Notes: generated from the letters alone by a model not told the origin. A stretch of 64,000 nucleotides of DNA from Dryas octopetala (GCA_963921425.1 OY992833.1:18331738-18395737); one strand, 5' to 3'; shown: positions 12,701 through 24,979, counted from the first letter of the stretch. A program made the numbers and translations.

Positions 12701-13479
12701 GAAATGGATTGTTCCTTGTTCGTTTTGATATTAGAGCTCATATTCATTAATAATTACACTTATCACTTACGAAATAAATATAATTATCATATTTCTATAC
12801 ATACATTTCACACATTACATATATCTACAAGTTTAAATAAAAATAAAAATATTTGTAGATACGATAATGTAGTTAATTGAAATAAAATTTACATTCTTTT
12901 ACAAGATTACTACACACAACAATATAGACTTTGTCGACATCAATAATTTTTATTGCCTCTGCGTATATGACATAGTTTGATTCTTTCCCTAAACCCGACT
13001 AAATATTATCGTTCATGATGAATATATTTGATAGTTTCAAAAAGTTTTTTGGATACAATAATATAGTTAATTGAAACTAATCTACAGTTTTTTTATAAGA
13101 ACACTACACACAACGATATATAGTCAACTATAATGAAATTAATTTATATTAGATAAAGAAATACGTACTGAATTACAAATCTCCACCAAGTGTGTAATAC
13201 ATCATCTTTACAACTTATTTGCATTTTATCTCTCATGTTCTCCTTCTTCCAATAACTTAAAAGAGAATCATATGATGGTGATATTTCATTTTTCCAACAC
13301 TCAGGTTCATTCATCTATCTTAGTTAATTAAGTTTTTCCATCGTAGTAAAAATGTGGTAATGAAAGCAATCATTTTTCTACCTAAATAAAAGCCAATCTA
13401 GTGGCAAAAATTGACCCACCACATAAAGGTATGTGTGATACTTTCAAGAGTATAAGCCTTTAAACCACGATGATAAGTT

Positions 13480-13600
13480 ATTACAAAGTTGAGAAAAACT
13501 TGCATGTAACAGAAAGATCACATGATTAACATGTGAAAAGATGTTGTCAGAGTATGAGCGTATACACCCGTTACATGCAAATTTTTCTCTACTAATATCC
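13480..13600. mobile_element. Short foldback element
   Basis: GAGAAAAACTTGCATGTAAC near 13492 faces GTTACATGCAAATTTTTCTC near 13570-13590, with a TGTGAAAAGATGTTGTCAGAG core. It is related to 13995-14125 and probably also to 27833-28010, so this is a small MITE family. Confidence 0.55.
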
Positions 13601-13994
13601 AAGCGCGTATGCATTATAACTCTGCTACAACAACCATGATTCATTATTAAGAGCCATGCAAAACGATTGACGTTAGGGCATATTCGAACAACGTGTTGGC
13701 TTATGTGGACCTTGACGTGGAGGTTAGAGGTTAGGGTAGACTATGGGATGAATTTTGTGTATCAACAACTAATTTTAGTGCCTTTGGTGGGCCTGGTATG
13801 AACTAATTAGTATTTATTTTTATAGCTTTGTCAAGAAAATTATCAATTGGGTTGTGGGGGGGAAGCATTTTCTTTTCTTGGTCTTTCTTTATTTATTCTT
13901 GATGGACAAAATTAATTTTGTGATTGTGGATTGAAAATGGTCTGGCCCTTAATAATGGATTATGGTTGTTGTAGTAGAGTTCTAATGCATATGT

Positions 13995-14125
13995 GTCTAG
14001 ATATCTGTAGAGAAAAACTTGCATGTAACATGTGTATAACTGTATACACCCTTTCTCTCACCATAAATGATCACATGTGAGGAGATGTTGTGAGAGTGTG
14101 ATCGAGTGTATACATAAGTTTTTTT
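13995..14125. mobile_element. Short foldback element, related copy
   Basis: It shares GAGAAAAACTTGCATGTAAC, GATCACATGTGAGGAGATGT and GTGTATAC words with the element at 13480-13600. The right arm is shortened (GTGTATACATAAGTTTTTT). Confidence 0.5.
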
Positions 14126-14204
14126 TTATAAAAAAATCATAACTAAAGAATATTAGACATTCAAACATAATGAGTATTTTAAAAACTTTTCCCTTTATTA
14201 TATA

Positions 14205-16753
14205 GACTTACTTGCACATTTAGCCCATAAAAATATAACTTTGTCTTAATTACTTCACCCTTTGCAAGTTTAGAGTTACATTTTATCCCCTAAAAGCTTA
14301 GCTTGTGTTCCACATAACCCGAAACCGTCAAATCCGTTAATTACTACATTTGATTTGATAATGTACGCGTTTACGTGGTGGGGTGATAGAATTTTAGCCA
14401 CCTGCAAAACAGAGGTTAAAACACTACATATACTCGCAATAGAACAAGGCTATTATTAGTATAGCAAAGGTAAATACGAGGTCATTCCCACGAGGACTGA
14501 AATCAATTGAAAAGATGCTCCAAGTACTGAACTTGTAAAACAAGAAAATTTTGAGTTACGTTTTGAGATTATTTAAGAATTGAATGCAGTAAAATAAAAA
14601 TACAAATTTAAAAAGAAGATTTAGAAGGATTATTAGTTGGTAAAATCAAAGATATAAAGGACTAAGGCTAGGCGTCCACCACAAGCTTTCCAATATAGCA
14701 CATATTTCATTCATCCATTAAAGGGGAATTCTAGTTTGAAGATTGGTTGTCACACCCCAATCCTGAATAAAATCTAATATCTAGGAGTGAAGCGTGACTT
14801 ACGTCTTAATCGCAGATTTATAAAAAATTTTCTACAATTAAGACGTGAGAAGAAAATAAAAATAAAATAAAATAAAATAAAATAATATAAAATAATTGAA
14901 GAGACTAAGTAAAGTGAAAATGAAAAATAGACTTTATTTAGCAAAATACTATTCCAAGAGTACCATACTAGATGTTCATCTTCTTATATATTACAATGTA
15001 TTGTTAAACAAACAAAACATAGTACTCCAGCAAATTCTCTAAATTTCCCTTGGGTATTCCACATCATTGGTCATATTTCCGTCACCTGCATGATTTATTA
15101 GGGTGTGAGCTTTTAAGGCTCAGTAGGGTATATTGATCCCTCATGGCCAGTTATCACAGTTAATCAATGTCTCAGTAAAAGAAAATAAATACAGATAATG
15201 ATTTCAATTATATGCAATGAGAATGTGTGTACTCACTCCTTAACCATTCCCGTTGACACATACCCAAGACAAACAGGCCTACACGTCCCATACCGTGCAT
15301 CCTTCCACTGTGGCCCCGAATGTCCCAAGTATGAGCCAACACCCGTCCGTCCCTTAAGCCCAAATATTTTCAATATAATTAATTCCACTTTTTCTTCAAT
15401 AATTCTTCCACAAATCATGAGATCACCAGGTACATCTCCCTTTCTCCATGGTATCTCTAATAAATCACAAGACCACCAAGTTCATCTCCCTCTCTTCTTG
15501 GTGTCTCAATTAATCATTTTCTTAACCTTGTTCACAATCACACTTTCCTTATGCACTTGTGATTATGCATGTAAAGATAAACATTAATGCATGTATAAAG
15601 AAATTAAATAGTACATGCATAATAATAAATATCACAGACTTAGGAATTTCACAGTGCACACACAAGATTAATAATAAAAGCTTATTCACAAATATAGTGC
15701 ACTTGATACATTTAATGAAGAAATAACATCACAAGTAATAAAGATAAATTATCACAAGAAAATAAATCACACAACATGACACAAGGATTAATTGTAATAT
15801 AGTCCAATCATTAGGGAAATAGAGACCCTACCTTAATCTCTTGAGCTCGAGTTCCTTCTTGGTCCGTTCCTATGTGTTCGGGTCTAAAAGTTTAAAAAAA
15901 TATAGTTTAGATATAACTTAATTAGATTTAAATTTATTTCACTCTCTTTTTAAGGAGAGTGTAACTCACACTCTAACTTAGAGGTGTCGGATTGACGCGA
16001 AACTTATACCATTGGACTCGTATCGAAAAATAGAGTTAGGAGGGTGAAACTTGGGCGAAAAAAGTCACCGGAAACAGCCGCACGCGCCACCACGCGCCGG
16101 CGGTGCGAGTGGGGTGGCTGGCCGGGCACTGTTCATCGTCACTTTAAACAGCCCCTGTTTTTTTTCCAGATTTCCAGTTTTTTTTATCTCATTTTTGACT
16201 CGATTTTTGACCTATCAAACGTTCACCAAATTGAGAAAACTTATACTTGTTTTAAAGCTCTGCATCACCTCTTTACAACCATATAAAGAACATGAAAAAC
16301 GGACGGTTAAAACTCAAGTTATAAGGCTCGAAAGGAGGCCATACAAACATGCGAATTTTCTGGAAAAATTTCCAGATTTTTCATACTTGTTTGTTTTTCA
16401 TTTTCCTTCAATTCCAAACCGCAAAACATGTTTCTAAGGCTATAATAAGGCTATCTACAACCTAATTTTTAGTTTTACAACATAAAAGAAAGGTGTGTAA
16501 ATAAAATTATAAAACAACAAGTTTTAGAAAAAAAAATTTGTTAAGGACACCCATGTTTCCATGGGTTCCTTAAACTCACATTTCTTTATTCCCTCCTTGA
16601 GTTCTATAGAGGCTAAAAGCTGTGAGTTCCTACAGTAAAGAAAAACCATAGATGACAAAAAGAGATTAGTTTAGGGAAAGTTTAAAGAAAAAACTTCTAA
16701 GATAAAATTTCAGTTTCTAACCTCTCCTTCTTTAACACTTTCTAGTTCACTCT

Positions 16754-16795
<42 letters not shown>

Positions 16796-17030
16796 TCTTT
16801 TCTCTGTTCAGTTTTTTTTTTTTTTTCTTCGTTGCATCCGTAGGTGTGAGCTCTTCACACCAGCCCTCTCTTATAATCCAACTTGTTTGCTGAAATTTGG
16901 TTAAGTTCATTGGCTCTCATCATTGCCTAGAGGTGACTCATCCCTCTAAGAAAAATCAAAATCATTGATCAAGGCTTATGTGTATATGTAATTAAGGGGA
17001 TGGACATTGGTATTATCTTCAAAGCCATTC

Positions 17031-17064
<34 letters not shown>

Positions 17065-18505
17065 TTGGGCTTTTCATCTCTTGTAAAACAATTGGGCTAA
17101 AGCCCAAACTTAGTAATTTAACCCAAATTTTAAAGCCCATAAATATTATTATTATTTATTATTATTATTATTTTTTGGATATTACATTGGTTATCCTTTA
17201 TTTATTCTTCCTATGGCATTTAGGCTAGAATAATTCCTACAACATGCAATCTCCCTATGGTATTTAGGCTAGATATAAACATGCATAGGATAATGAACTC
17301 AAGTAACCAAAATAATCATGTAATTCTTATAGCATGGTATTTACCCTAAGTAATTACACCTTTTAATTGCAAGAAGCATACATCAAAATCAGTGTGTCAT
17401 TCACTCAATTTTGCATCATATAACTTAGTCATATACCATCATGGTGATCAAGCATCAGGCATGTAACCAGTATAAACCACAACAATTAAAAGTTCAAACC
17501 AAGAATCATATTAATGGATAAATAAAAATAAAGTTGCTATATCATCCTGCTAGGGTGTAGCCCTGCCCTAGCTTGAGGTTTAGTTACACATAAACATAAT
17601 TAAAAACCCGAGTAATAGCATAAGAATGGAAGAGAAAACCCAGCAATAAAGAGATGCACGCACACGCCTCAGTCAGTCTCCCCTTTTTAGTGTAACGATC
17701 CATCCTTTAATCTGACCTGGGCTATGCTTTATATAGGGTCTTTCCCCCTTTTCCTAGTCCTAATAAACCTCAAATTACTTAACTTATAAGGAAAAAAGCA
17801 GCCCATAAAAACGCAACTACATAGGAAACTAAAAATAGAAAGTTCTAATCAGCTTTCCTAATTTCTTGCGGGTTACAGTAGGGAATCCGATTCTGGGCTT
17901 TTGGAGGCCTTAATCTTCACCAAATTGGACATGTAAGATGGCGTTGAAAAGGTCTTGATGTCAGCTACAACTTTGATGACAAACATTTTCCAAGAAAAAG
18001 CTCATAAGCTTGGCTAAAACCATCCTCAAGCCCAATCGCTCCAGTCTGCCCGAATAACTCATAACTCGACTTTGACAGCTTGTTTTGAACGATTGGCTGA
18101 TCCAATGACTCTGGAAATTGGACCCAACGTTCTTTGAACTCTTAGCTTTCATCTCCAAGTGGTTTTATCCAAAAATTCCCAAGTAAAACGCAATTTATCC
18201 ATCTTTTACATTTTACAGCTCCTGAAAATACAAAAGCTGAAATATGTGAAGATCTCTATAAAACAATCAACTTTTGCATTCAATATCTAAGTAAAAAGAG
18301 TACATTTATATGATATATAAATGACTTATCAAATGTGGGGCAATTTTGTCATCAATTCAAACAGGGGCATTGTTGGACTTGATGGTTTTGGATAATGTGG
18401 AACACAAGATAAACTTTTAGGCAAGTAGATAAAGGCATTAAAATTTTAAGGGGTGAAGTGAGAAAAGTAATAATTTCATGTGGTAAATGTGCGAATTAAT
18501 AAGCC
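14205..18505. mobile_element. Mutator-like (MULE) element, 9-bp TSD TATTATATA
   Basis: The perfect 9-bp repeat TATTATATA lies at 14196-14204 and 18506-18514. The ends match as long inverted repeats of about 150-180 bp: left GACTTACTTGCACATTTAG, right (reverse complement) GGCTTATTAATTCGCACATTT, with further pairs such as CTTGTGTTCCACAT on both sides. A 9-bp TSD with long terminal inverted repeats is typical of Mutator-like elements. No transposase is visible, so it is non-autonomous. Without the nested solo LTR the element is about 1.86 kb. Its interior holds a CATTCCCACGAGGACTG stretch (about 14484-14500) and a GCCCTGCCCTAGCTTGAGG stretch (about 17563) that do not code. Confidence 0.8.
14748..17186 (-). 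mobile_element. Solo LTR, Ty3/Gypsy-like, nested in the MULE, TSD TTGGT
   Basis: The left end TGTCACACCCC and right end GGATATTACA are flanked by TTGGT at 14743-14747 and 17187-17191. The TGTCACACCCC end, read on the minus strand, is the GGGGTGTGACA terminus common at the 3' end of plant Gypsy LTRs, so the LTR lies in minus orientation. It is 2,439 bp and contains a CT microsatellite (about 16759-16790), a poly(T) run (about 17033-17060) and a short GC-rich patch near 16080-16130. No internal domain or partner LTR is present. The open frames inside are incidental. Confidence 0.8.
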
Positions 18506-18777
18506 TATTATATAACAATATGGCTTGGCATCTCACAGTTATTAGAAAGATCGAAAGTTTACAGGCAAAGGTTTTACTGGATGTCTTTGTTAGAACCATC
18601 GTATTTTAAAAAAAATGTTAAATTTTGAAATCCATATAAATCTCTAGGGAGAAGGCTGGAGAATTGATGTACTTTGCTATTTGTATTTTACACTGTAAAG
18701 TCTATGAAACTCCATCATTTAAAATTTTTTTAAAAGTCGATGACTTTTTGAATACCACATGACTTTTGTAAAATTTA

Positions 18778-18895
18778 TAAAAGTCTACATTGAATACTAC
18801 TAAAATTTTATAGACTCTTTAAAAGTCTAGATTAAATACTATTAAACGTTTATAGATTCTTCAAAAGTCTAGATTGAATACTCCTAAACTTTTAA
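18778..18895. repeat. Three ~42-bp tandem repeats
   Basis: AAAAGTCTASATTRAATACT recurs three times, followed each time by a TAAA(A/C)NTTTATAGA-like stretch. The surrounding 18700-18945 has the same words in both orientations, suggesting a decayed MITE. A diffuse relative may lie at about 22700-22900. Confidence 0.5.
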
Positions 18896-19237
18896 TTTCC
18901 ATTAAAATCCATCAAACTCCATATTGAATACATTGATCATCTTCCTGTTTTATTTTCGATATATCCAATCATACTGTTTTTTGTTCTACCAATCATACTG
19001 TTTTGAATACTCATTAAACTTGAAGTTATACAAGTAGATACCACTTCATATGCAATGGACTTCACCACAACTCTTAATAAATTCATCAGTGTTTTCAAAT
19101 GCATCAACAAGACAAGTGTGGTCCGAGTATCGCATTAGATACAAAATGCGTGTATAAATCCCAGTGTGAAACCCAAACCCATACTTCCCATTGGTAGGCT
19201 GTGGTTGCCATATTCATGTGCTGAAGAACTGTCTGAT

Positions 19238-20996
19238 CAGAGACAGATCCAGGATTCCCAACTTGGGGGTTCATGTCAGCAGTGCCGTTTCTGACATTTT
19301 AGAGGCTCAGGGTGAAAATATGAAATGGGCCCTTTGTACAATATATATATATATATATATAATTCTATAGACATGTTTTTCATTTACTTTTACTTGAAAA
19401 TTAAAAAGAAAATAATAAAATGATATCACACTTTATACAAATTTTGAATAAAAAACTTTGGACAAGAAATAATTAAAGTTATAGGGCCTTTGAACATACA
19501 AACTTTGAACAAAAAAAAATTAAAGTTGCAGTCCTTAGACTTGTCAAAAAGAGGTTCTTCAACAATCTGAGCAACTATGTGATCAAATGCACCACCTAAA
19601 AAACACAATTACAATAAGAAAAGGGCCAAAACAGTTAATGAAAATGCCTGAAGACAGGGCTAAGAAAGAGATTAAGACTCAAGAGAAGATTGAAGAGGGG
19701 AGCTAAAGGCTAAAGCCTTGAGAATCGAATGGATTAACTTCAAGTCTTCAATTTAATTGAATCAATTAATTGAGGATTGAGGAAGAGGGCGACTGGGAAA
19801 CTGGATTAGTCTGGGCAAGCTGAAAGCCTGAAAGAGAGAGAGACAGACAGACAGACAGAGAGAGAGATATATATTTGTTTAAGAAAAAAAAACATTTCAA
19901 CTTTCAATTTCTTTTTTTTTTCCCAAGGCATGTGCAATGATTATGCACCTTTGGCCCAATAACTTTAGGCCCCATTTAAAAAAAACTATAATTTCTAACC
20001 ACCAGCAATTATATATACACACTAATGTTTTATTTTATAACAACACATCAGGCTACTCAACAGCAATTATATATATATATATATTTTTTATTATTTTAAA
20101 TATTATAATATATACCATATATTATATATATATAATTAAAAAAAATTTGGGCCCCCCTTGAAATTAGGCCCTGGGCGGTCGCCCCTGGTGCCCTTGCTCA
20201 GGGATGGCTCTACATGTCAGGTGGAGCTTAGTGCCGCAAAGCGGCGGCAAAATTTTTTAGGGACCGGGCAGGTGACCGGCTTCGGTGGTGGAGGTTGGGT
20301 TAGTGGGTTTTGGGAAATTTAATTAAGAGAATGAGAGTGACTGAGTGAGGGGCACACTGCACACACACACACAAGTTAGTAAATTCTGGAGATTTGTTTG
20401 TCTCGGAAAAATTCTCAAAAATATTGAACAGGTGAGGCGTTGAGACCATTTGGCCATTTTGTTTTTTTTCTTAAATTGATATTTATATGTCATTTATTAA
20501 ATGCTCTTAACAATGTCAATCAGTGTCAAAAACAAAAACAAAAACAAAAAAAAAAAAAATTTGCCTAGAGCCAAACCTAAGGGTTTAGTAATATTAACAA
20601 TCAACCTAAAAAAAACATTTAGTTAAAAGGGCTGCTCCACCAACTGGTATTAGCCCATTCCAATTGGTTTCCTTTTCAACTAGGCCCAGCCCACGTAGCT
20701 TTAAGAGAGCAGTATTCAGGCAATCATTGCCGTCACCAGCCTCTCACTCTTGGTCTCTGTTCTCTCACTCTCTCAACTCTCAGCTCTCACTCTCTCTCAC
20801 TACTCACCAGACATCCAAATCATCACCACCCCCAGGCTGAGAGAAGTGAGGCCGTAAGGGTCGCCGTGCAGAGAGGGGGGGTCGCCATCCAGACACTCGG
20901 GGGGTCGCTGTCCAGAGAGATGAGGTGTTGTGGGCTTCTTGGCTGGCCGCCGGGGGGTCGCCCGACCCCCCACCTTTGTATGTGGATCCGTCCCTG
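19238..20996. mobile_element. hAT-like element (outer of a nested pair)
   Basis: The left end CAGAGACAGATCC and right end GGATCCGTCCCTG (reverse complement CAGGGACGGATCC) form hAT-type terminal inverted repeats. The flanks TGTCTGAT (19230-19237) and CATCTGAT (20997-21004) are an 8-bp TSD with two mismatches, so this is an older insertion. Without the inner element it is about 0.8 kb and non-coding; its right part is GC-rich, and the minus-strand open frames there are incidental. Confidence 0.7.
19280..20212. mobile_element. hAT-like element nested in another hAT, TSD CATGTCAG
   Basis: A perfect 8-bp repeat CATGTCAG flanks it (19272-19279 and 20213-20220). The ends pair as CAGTGCCGTTTCTGA against TAGAGCCATCCCTGA (reverse complement of the right end). 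The interior contains TA microsatellites (19342-19361 and 20070-20083) and no transposase. It interrupts the left half of the outer hAT-like element. Confidence 0.75.
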
Positions 20997-21004
20997 CATC
21001 TGAT

Positions 21005-22223
21005 GCACAATGGAAGTCGAGTTGAAAATTTTCGAGCTTGTTGATGACACGCACAAAGTGCATTGTCCCGGGGAATTAATTTTGAAGTGCTAGCCTGCTG
21101 GGGCCAAAAGCCAAAGCAAGGAAGAGCACAAAATAGTGCACCTGCCATATTTTTGTTTTTCCCTTCTTCATTTTTGTAAGGCTCAACATGTTTTGATCGA
21201 GGCCGGCATGTGGGTTCTATAGCTAGCTAGCTATATGGTTTTATAGCAAAATAATGTTTTATGTTTTTTTTTTTTTTCAAGAAGAGAATCCAACTTGGTT
21301 GTTCAGTTGATTAACTTCTCTTTTAGGTCATAATAAAATGTTGGATTTTTGAGGCATTTTATAGGGTAATCGAAAGAGATAATAAGTTTACCTTTTAATG
21401 TGTACTACATAGATGTTTGGTGAGCTAGATTTAGGAAAAAGGTTGTCATATATTTGTATGTTCCTAATTAAAATACCAAGAATTTAATCGGCCAAAACAA
21501 AAATAAGAATTTAAGTTTTGATCCATCAAACCCAATCCAAGAAAGAAAACCTATTTTTAGTCATTAGGGAATTCAGTCATTCTAGAACAGATAAAAGATT
21601 GAAAAATTAACCATGTACCTACAAAATTTATATGTAAAGCACCATTCAACATGAAAAATAGTGTTTCAGAAATAGCGCGCATGCATGTGACATTCTAACT
21701 CAAACTCCCAAGATAGTATCATTAGTGTATCATCAATTTTTGTTACATCATTAGCATCATTAATTAGCATCATTTTTTGTTACACCAAACTCCCAAGATA
21801 GCATCATTAGTACGTGTATCATCATTTTTTGTTACATCGAAAGAAATCAAACTAAATATGATAAAATAGTCTAATTCTAATTCATTTACTCATCCTCCCT
21901 GACTATATATTTTAGTTATATATCCAAATATATGCTATATATATCAAATACTTAGGCTAATGTTTAAGCATTTGTCTTTATTTTTGCCATTAATTGACTA
22001 ATTGTATAATTTTGTATACATAACTCCTTGAGAGACGAATAATACACAAAAAGATTATATTCCCTCAGAATCATCTTCTTGTCTCTGCAAAAATTTTAAG
22101 ATAAGGATTAATTAACTGCACTGAACAAATATTATTCATTGTTAAGATAAGGATTACATAACGTAATATGCTCACTAATAATCTCTAGCTGGTACTAATA
22201 GTTCGATCTTCCCAAGATCATAT
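21005..22223. other. Intergenic, with a small direct duplication
   Basis: No gene seen. ACTCCCAAGATAGYATCATTAG followed by a CATCA-TTTTTGTTACATC stretch occurs twice (about 21705-21760 and 21786-21840), separated by GCATCATTAATTAGCATCA. Confidence 0.5.
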
Positions 22224-22633
22224 TTAATTTTTGTTCCACTGATAGCAGATACCATCAATACCATACAAACAAGGGCCATCCTCAATTATAGACCAATAGC
22301 ACTCGCGACAATCATACTTTTCAGTCCTGAAAACATCGAAGTAGTAAGATTCATTCAACCAATTAAACCTGCAAAAGAAGAGTGTGGTTCCAAAAATGTT
22401 TGTTTGAACTCAAACTCATAGTTTCCCTTTGGACCAATTGTTTGGTCCCCAAAGTCATCATCACCGGATTTACAATGGACCGTCAGAGTTGCATTGCTAA
22501 CCAACAAGTTGGTGATTCTCGCATGTATATGCTTTGGAATGTGAAGACCATCCTCAGTACTACCACTTGTTCCTATGGGAATAACACGCAGCGCTAGCAT
22601 AAGGGGAAGAACATTTCTCAAAGGTGCACTCAT
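22224..22633 (-). pseudogene. SPH gene broken by one frameshift
   Basis: ATG at 22633. The first half reads cleanly as an S-protein homologue: signal-like N-terminus, HIHARITN, then LTVHCKSGDDDFG, then YEFEFKQTF. The frame is lost at a five-base A run on the plus strand (22392-22396; TTTTT in the gene). Beyond it, another frame continues the family pattern: TTLFFCRFNW, YYFDVF, YDCRECYWSI, then GICYQWN and stop TAA at 22224-22226. Apart from this one indel the gene looks whole, so a sequencing error or a polymorphic allele is possible. It pairs with the more decayed copy at 23023-23418. Six-cysteine pattern as in the right-hand group. Confidence 0.8.
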
Positions 22634-23022
22634 TTTTCTTTTCCAAGCAAGCAGGACACACCAAGTCTTTTTCTTTTTTCCCTTTTCTGCTAAGAGGATA
22701 CTAATAAGGGGGTGCCTTTAATCTGGATTTTTAAAGAATTTAAAAGATTTCATAAGTCAATGTGTATTTAATTTGGACTTTAAAAAGAATCTGTCAAGAT
22801 CTGTTGGTATTAAATTAGGATTTTAATAGAATTTACCAAATCTAGTAGAATATATTAAAAACTTAATAGAATTCATTAATTGATAGAATCTGGTGGATTT
22901 CTGAAAATAATTGCATTGAACAGATTATTCATTATGAAGACATGAAGGATTAATAACAAAATATGCTCACTAATAAATTAATATATAATGTCTCCTACAA
23001 CTAAATCTTCTGATGATCTTAT

Positions 23023-23418
23023 CTAATCTTTGTTACACTGGTAGCAAATACCATCAATATTACCATACAAACAAGGGCCATCCTCAATTATAGACCAATA
23101 GCACTCCTTACAATCATCCCTGTCAGTCCTCAAAACATCGAAATATATACCTGCAAAAGAAGAGTGTGGTTACAAAGATATTTGTTTTGAACCCAAACTC
23201 ATAGTTCTCCCTCGGAGGAATTGTTTGGTCCCCAAGGTAATCATCACCCGATTTACAATGTACCGTCAGGTTGCATTGCTAGCTCGCCAACAAATTTGTG
23301 ACTCTCACATTTATATGCTTAAGAATTTTAATGAGACCAGCCTTAGTACCACTTGTTGCTATGAAAATAACAAACAGTGTTAGCATAAGGGAAAGAGCGC
23401 TCTCAAAGATGAACTCAT
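23023..23418 (-). pseudogene. SPH pseudogene, sister of the 22.2-kb copy
   Basis: It starts ATGAGTTCATC (MSSSLRALFPLMLTLF) and is closely related to the neighbour at 22224-22633. It has a TAG stop after TNLLAS, a frame change, and then NLTVHCKSGDDYLG and NYEFGFKTN. A deletion removes the residues after TTLFFCR (the conserved Trp block), after which the C-terminal part through the GNIDGICYQC stretch is readable in another frame to a TAG at 23023-23025. Several independent lesions mean this copy is dead. Confidence 0.85.
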
Positions 23419-24280
23419 ATTTTTTTCAAATAATTAAGCAGGACACAAATTTTTTTATTTTTTTTGGCTAAGAGGATACACACCAAGTTGAAGAGACATG
23501 TATGTGTCTCTAATTATAGTGCACAATTTAGTGTGAGTGCATGTTGATAGGGCTTATGATCCAACCTGGAATGAGTAAGTTATTTCCTAATTTTTCAAGG
23601 AAATTTAAGTCATTTCCATGCCAAGCAAACAAATGGATTTCCATCCTAAAGTATATAAACAATGTTACCAATTTTGTGTATGAAATTAAATATCAGAGTT
23701 TCAAAAGTTTTGAAAGGAAATATGGAGACAAATGTTATAGTATGCAATCAATTGCCTTTCCACTTGCAGGTAAAATTTCCTTATACAGCAACTTGATTAT
23801 TATAGAAGGAAATCCATATGTTATAGCCATTTTATGCATATTAATTGATGAAATTAAAATTGTTTCTACAAAAGCAAAAATTACAACCAGAGCCAAATTA
23901 TGAATACTGGTTTGTATTACCAAAAAAGAAAAGCATCACGAATAGTAAATTAGTAAGAACTTAGTGTAAATATGCCCACACGAGTTAAGACAGGAACCCA
24001 CCTTGATCTCGATTGAAATTGTCTTAGAGGAGAGTGAATAGAACATACCCAAAATTTTAGTCACCTTTGTGCTTACATTTGTTCCCTCTTATATATTGTA
24101 TCATTAAACCCACTTGTCTTGGATATCTAAAATTAGGCCCAATGGCTTTTGAATGGGCTAGCTGCATATTGCCAATCCATCCAAAAGAAGTGTTGAAATC
24201 CTAGTAAAGGCTCCTACAAGTAGGGTTGAGCTTTCTCGTTTTCAATGGGCTCCTACGAGTCAGATTCAGCTTCAAATGAC
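23419..24280. other. Intergenic A+T-rich DNA
   Basis: An open frame of 120 codons at 23541-23903 (plus) has ordinary A+T-biased composition and no recognisable domain; I do not regard it as a gene. Nothing else seen. Confidence 0.4.
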
Positions 24281-24300
24281 AAAAGTCTACAACATCATCT

Positions 24301-24317
24301 TTTTTTTTTTTTTCCAG
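24301..24317 (-). mobile_element. Micro-insertion: poly(T)+CCAG with 22-bp TSD
   Basis: The 22-bp word beginning AAAAGTCTACAACATC occurs just before a T run (24281-24302, sharing its last Ts) and again directly after TTTCCAG (24318-24339). Read on the minus strand this is CTGG plus a poly(A) tail between target duplications, the mark of an extremely 5'-truncated LINE insertion. Confidence 0.6.
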
Positions 24318-24339
24318 AAAAGTCTACAACATCATCTTT

Positions 24340-24979
24340 ACTTCTTACTTAGCCAAAAAAGTTTTCATTCAACAGCATATACACTTTTTGTTGTATTTAT
24401 TTCTCTCATAAGTCATAATGTACTACATTAAGATGGCCAACTTAATAACGAAGTTGGCATTGAATTTTGAATGTGGAAGATTCTGAGCAAAAAGAAAATC
24501 TCGTGCCATGATCATTAATTCATTATACTATAGAAAACATTCTAAGCTTTGTGTCGTCTTGTCTCGAGTTCCTAGCTTTTAGCCATACAAGAATCCTATA
24601 GACAACAAACAAGGATTGTTTTGGATTGAAACAAATCTCTTATTCTCTCAAGTATTGTTCAAGTGGCGGCTGTCTTTAACAATAGAATGTGGCGAGTGGT
24701 ACCACTTGTGATATGCATATGCTAGATTACCAGTGTTAATTATTCACTACCTAACAACTTGGGCTTAGTTTAATGGATCCTTTTTCAATACCCAATAATT
24801 ACTTCTTGCAGTCTTGTCGTCACAAACAACAAATAAAATAAAATAAAATAATGTTTGAGTTATCAAATATGTTTATTAAATTTATTCATCAAATAATATT
24901 GTTTCGGTATATTTTTTAAGTATTTTGTTTGTTACTTACAAATGAGAAGTTTTCAGTTAAATAAATTAAACACTATCGA
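24340..24979. other. Intergenic DNA
   Basis: No gene seen. It contains an (AAAAT)n-like microsatellite near 24833-24851. Confidence 0.4.

Larger units (their letters stand above)
9360..13250. repeat. Tandem array of ~745-bp units, about five copies
   Basis: The landmark TAGATAAAGAAATACG recurs at a spacing of about 745, 745, 745 and 739 bp. Each unit holds the same order on the minus strand: a GTCGACAAAG block, a TTAATTGAAATAAAATCTACATT stretch type, an open frame of up to 100 codons, and a GTACGTATTTC donor-like site. Copies 10.1-12.4 kb are nearly identical, so the amplification is recent. The leftmost unit (about 9360-9740) and a still more decayed copy inside 8740-8980 are diverged. The KDDVLHTWWRF peptide in each unit matches the remnant at 8204-9240, so the array grew from one exon-intron segment of that gene. 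Confidence 0.85.

Noticed and set aside
15198..15587. 129-codon frame (plus)
   Set aside because: It is inside the solo LTR 14748-17186, has no domain, and low-complexity Ile/Leu/Ser use.
16044..16437. Two overlapping frames over a GC-rich patch
   Set aside because: Both follow the GC-rich patch within the solo LTR; neither resembles a known protein.
20800..21148. Three overlapping minus-strand frames of 77-114 codons
   Set aside because: They span the GC-rich end of a hAT-like element and its flank; composition artefact.
23541..23903. 120-codon frame (plus)
   Set aside because: A+T-biased with no recognisable pattern; no promoter or homologous neighbour.
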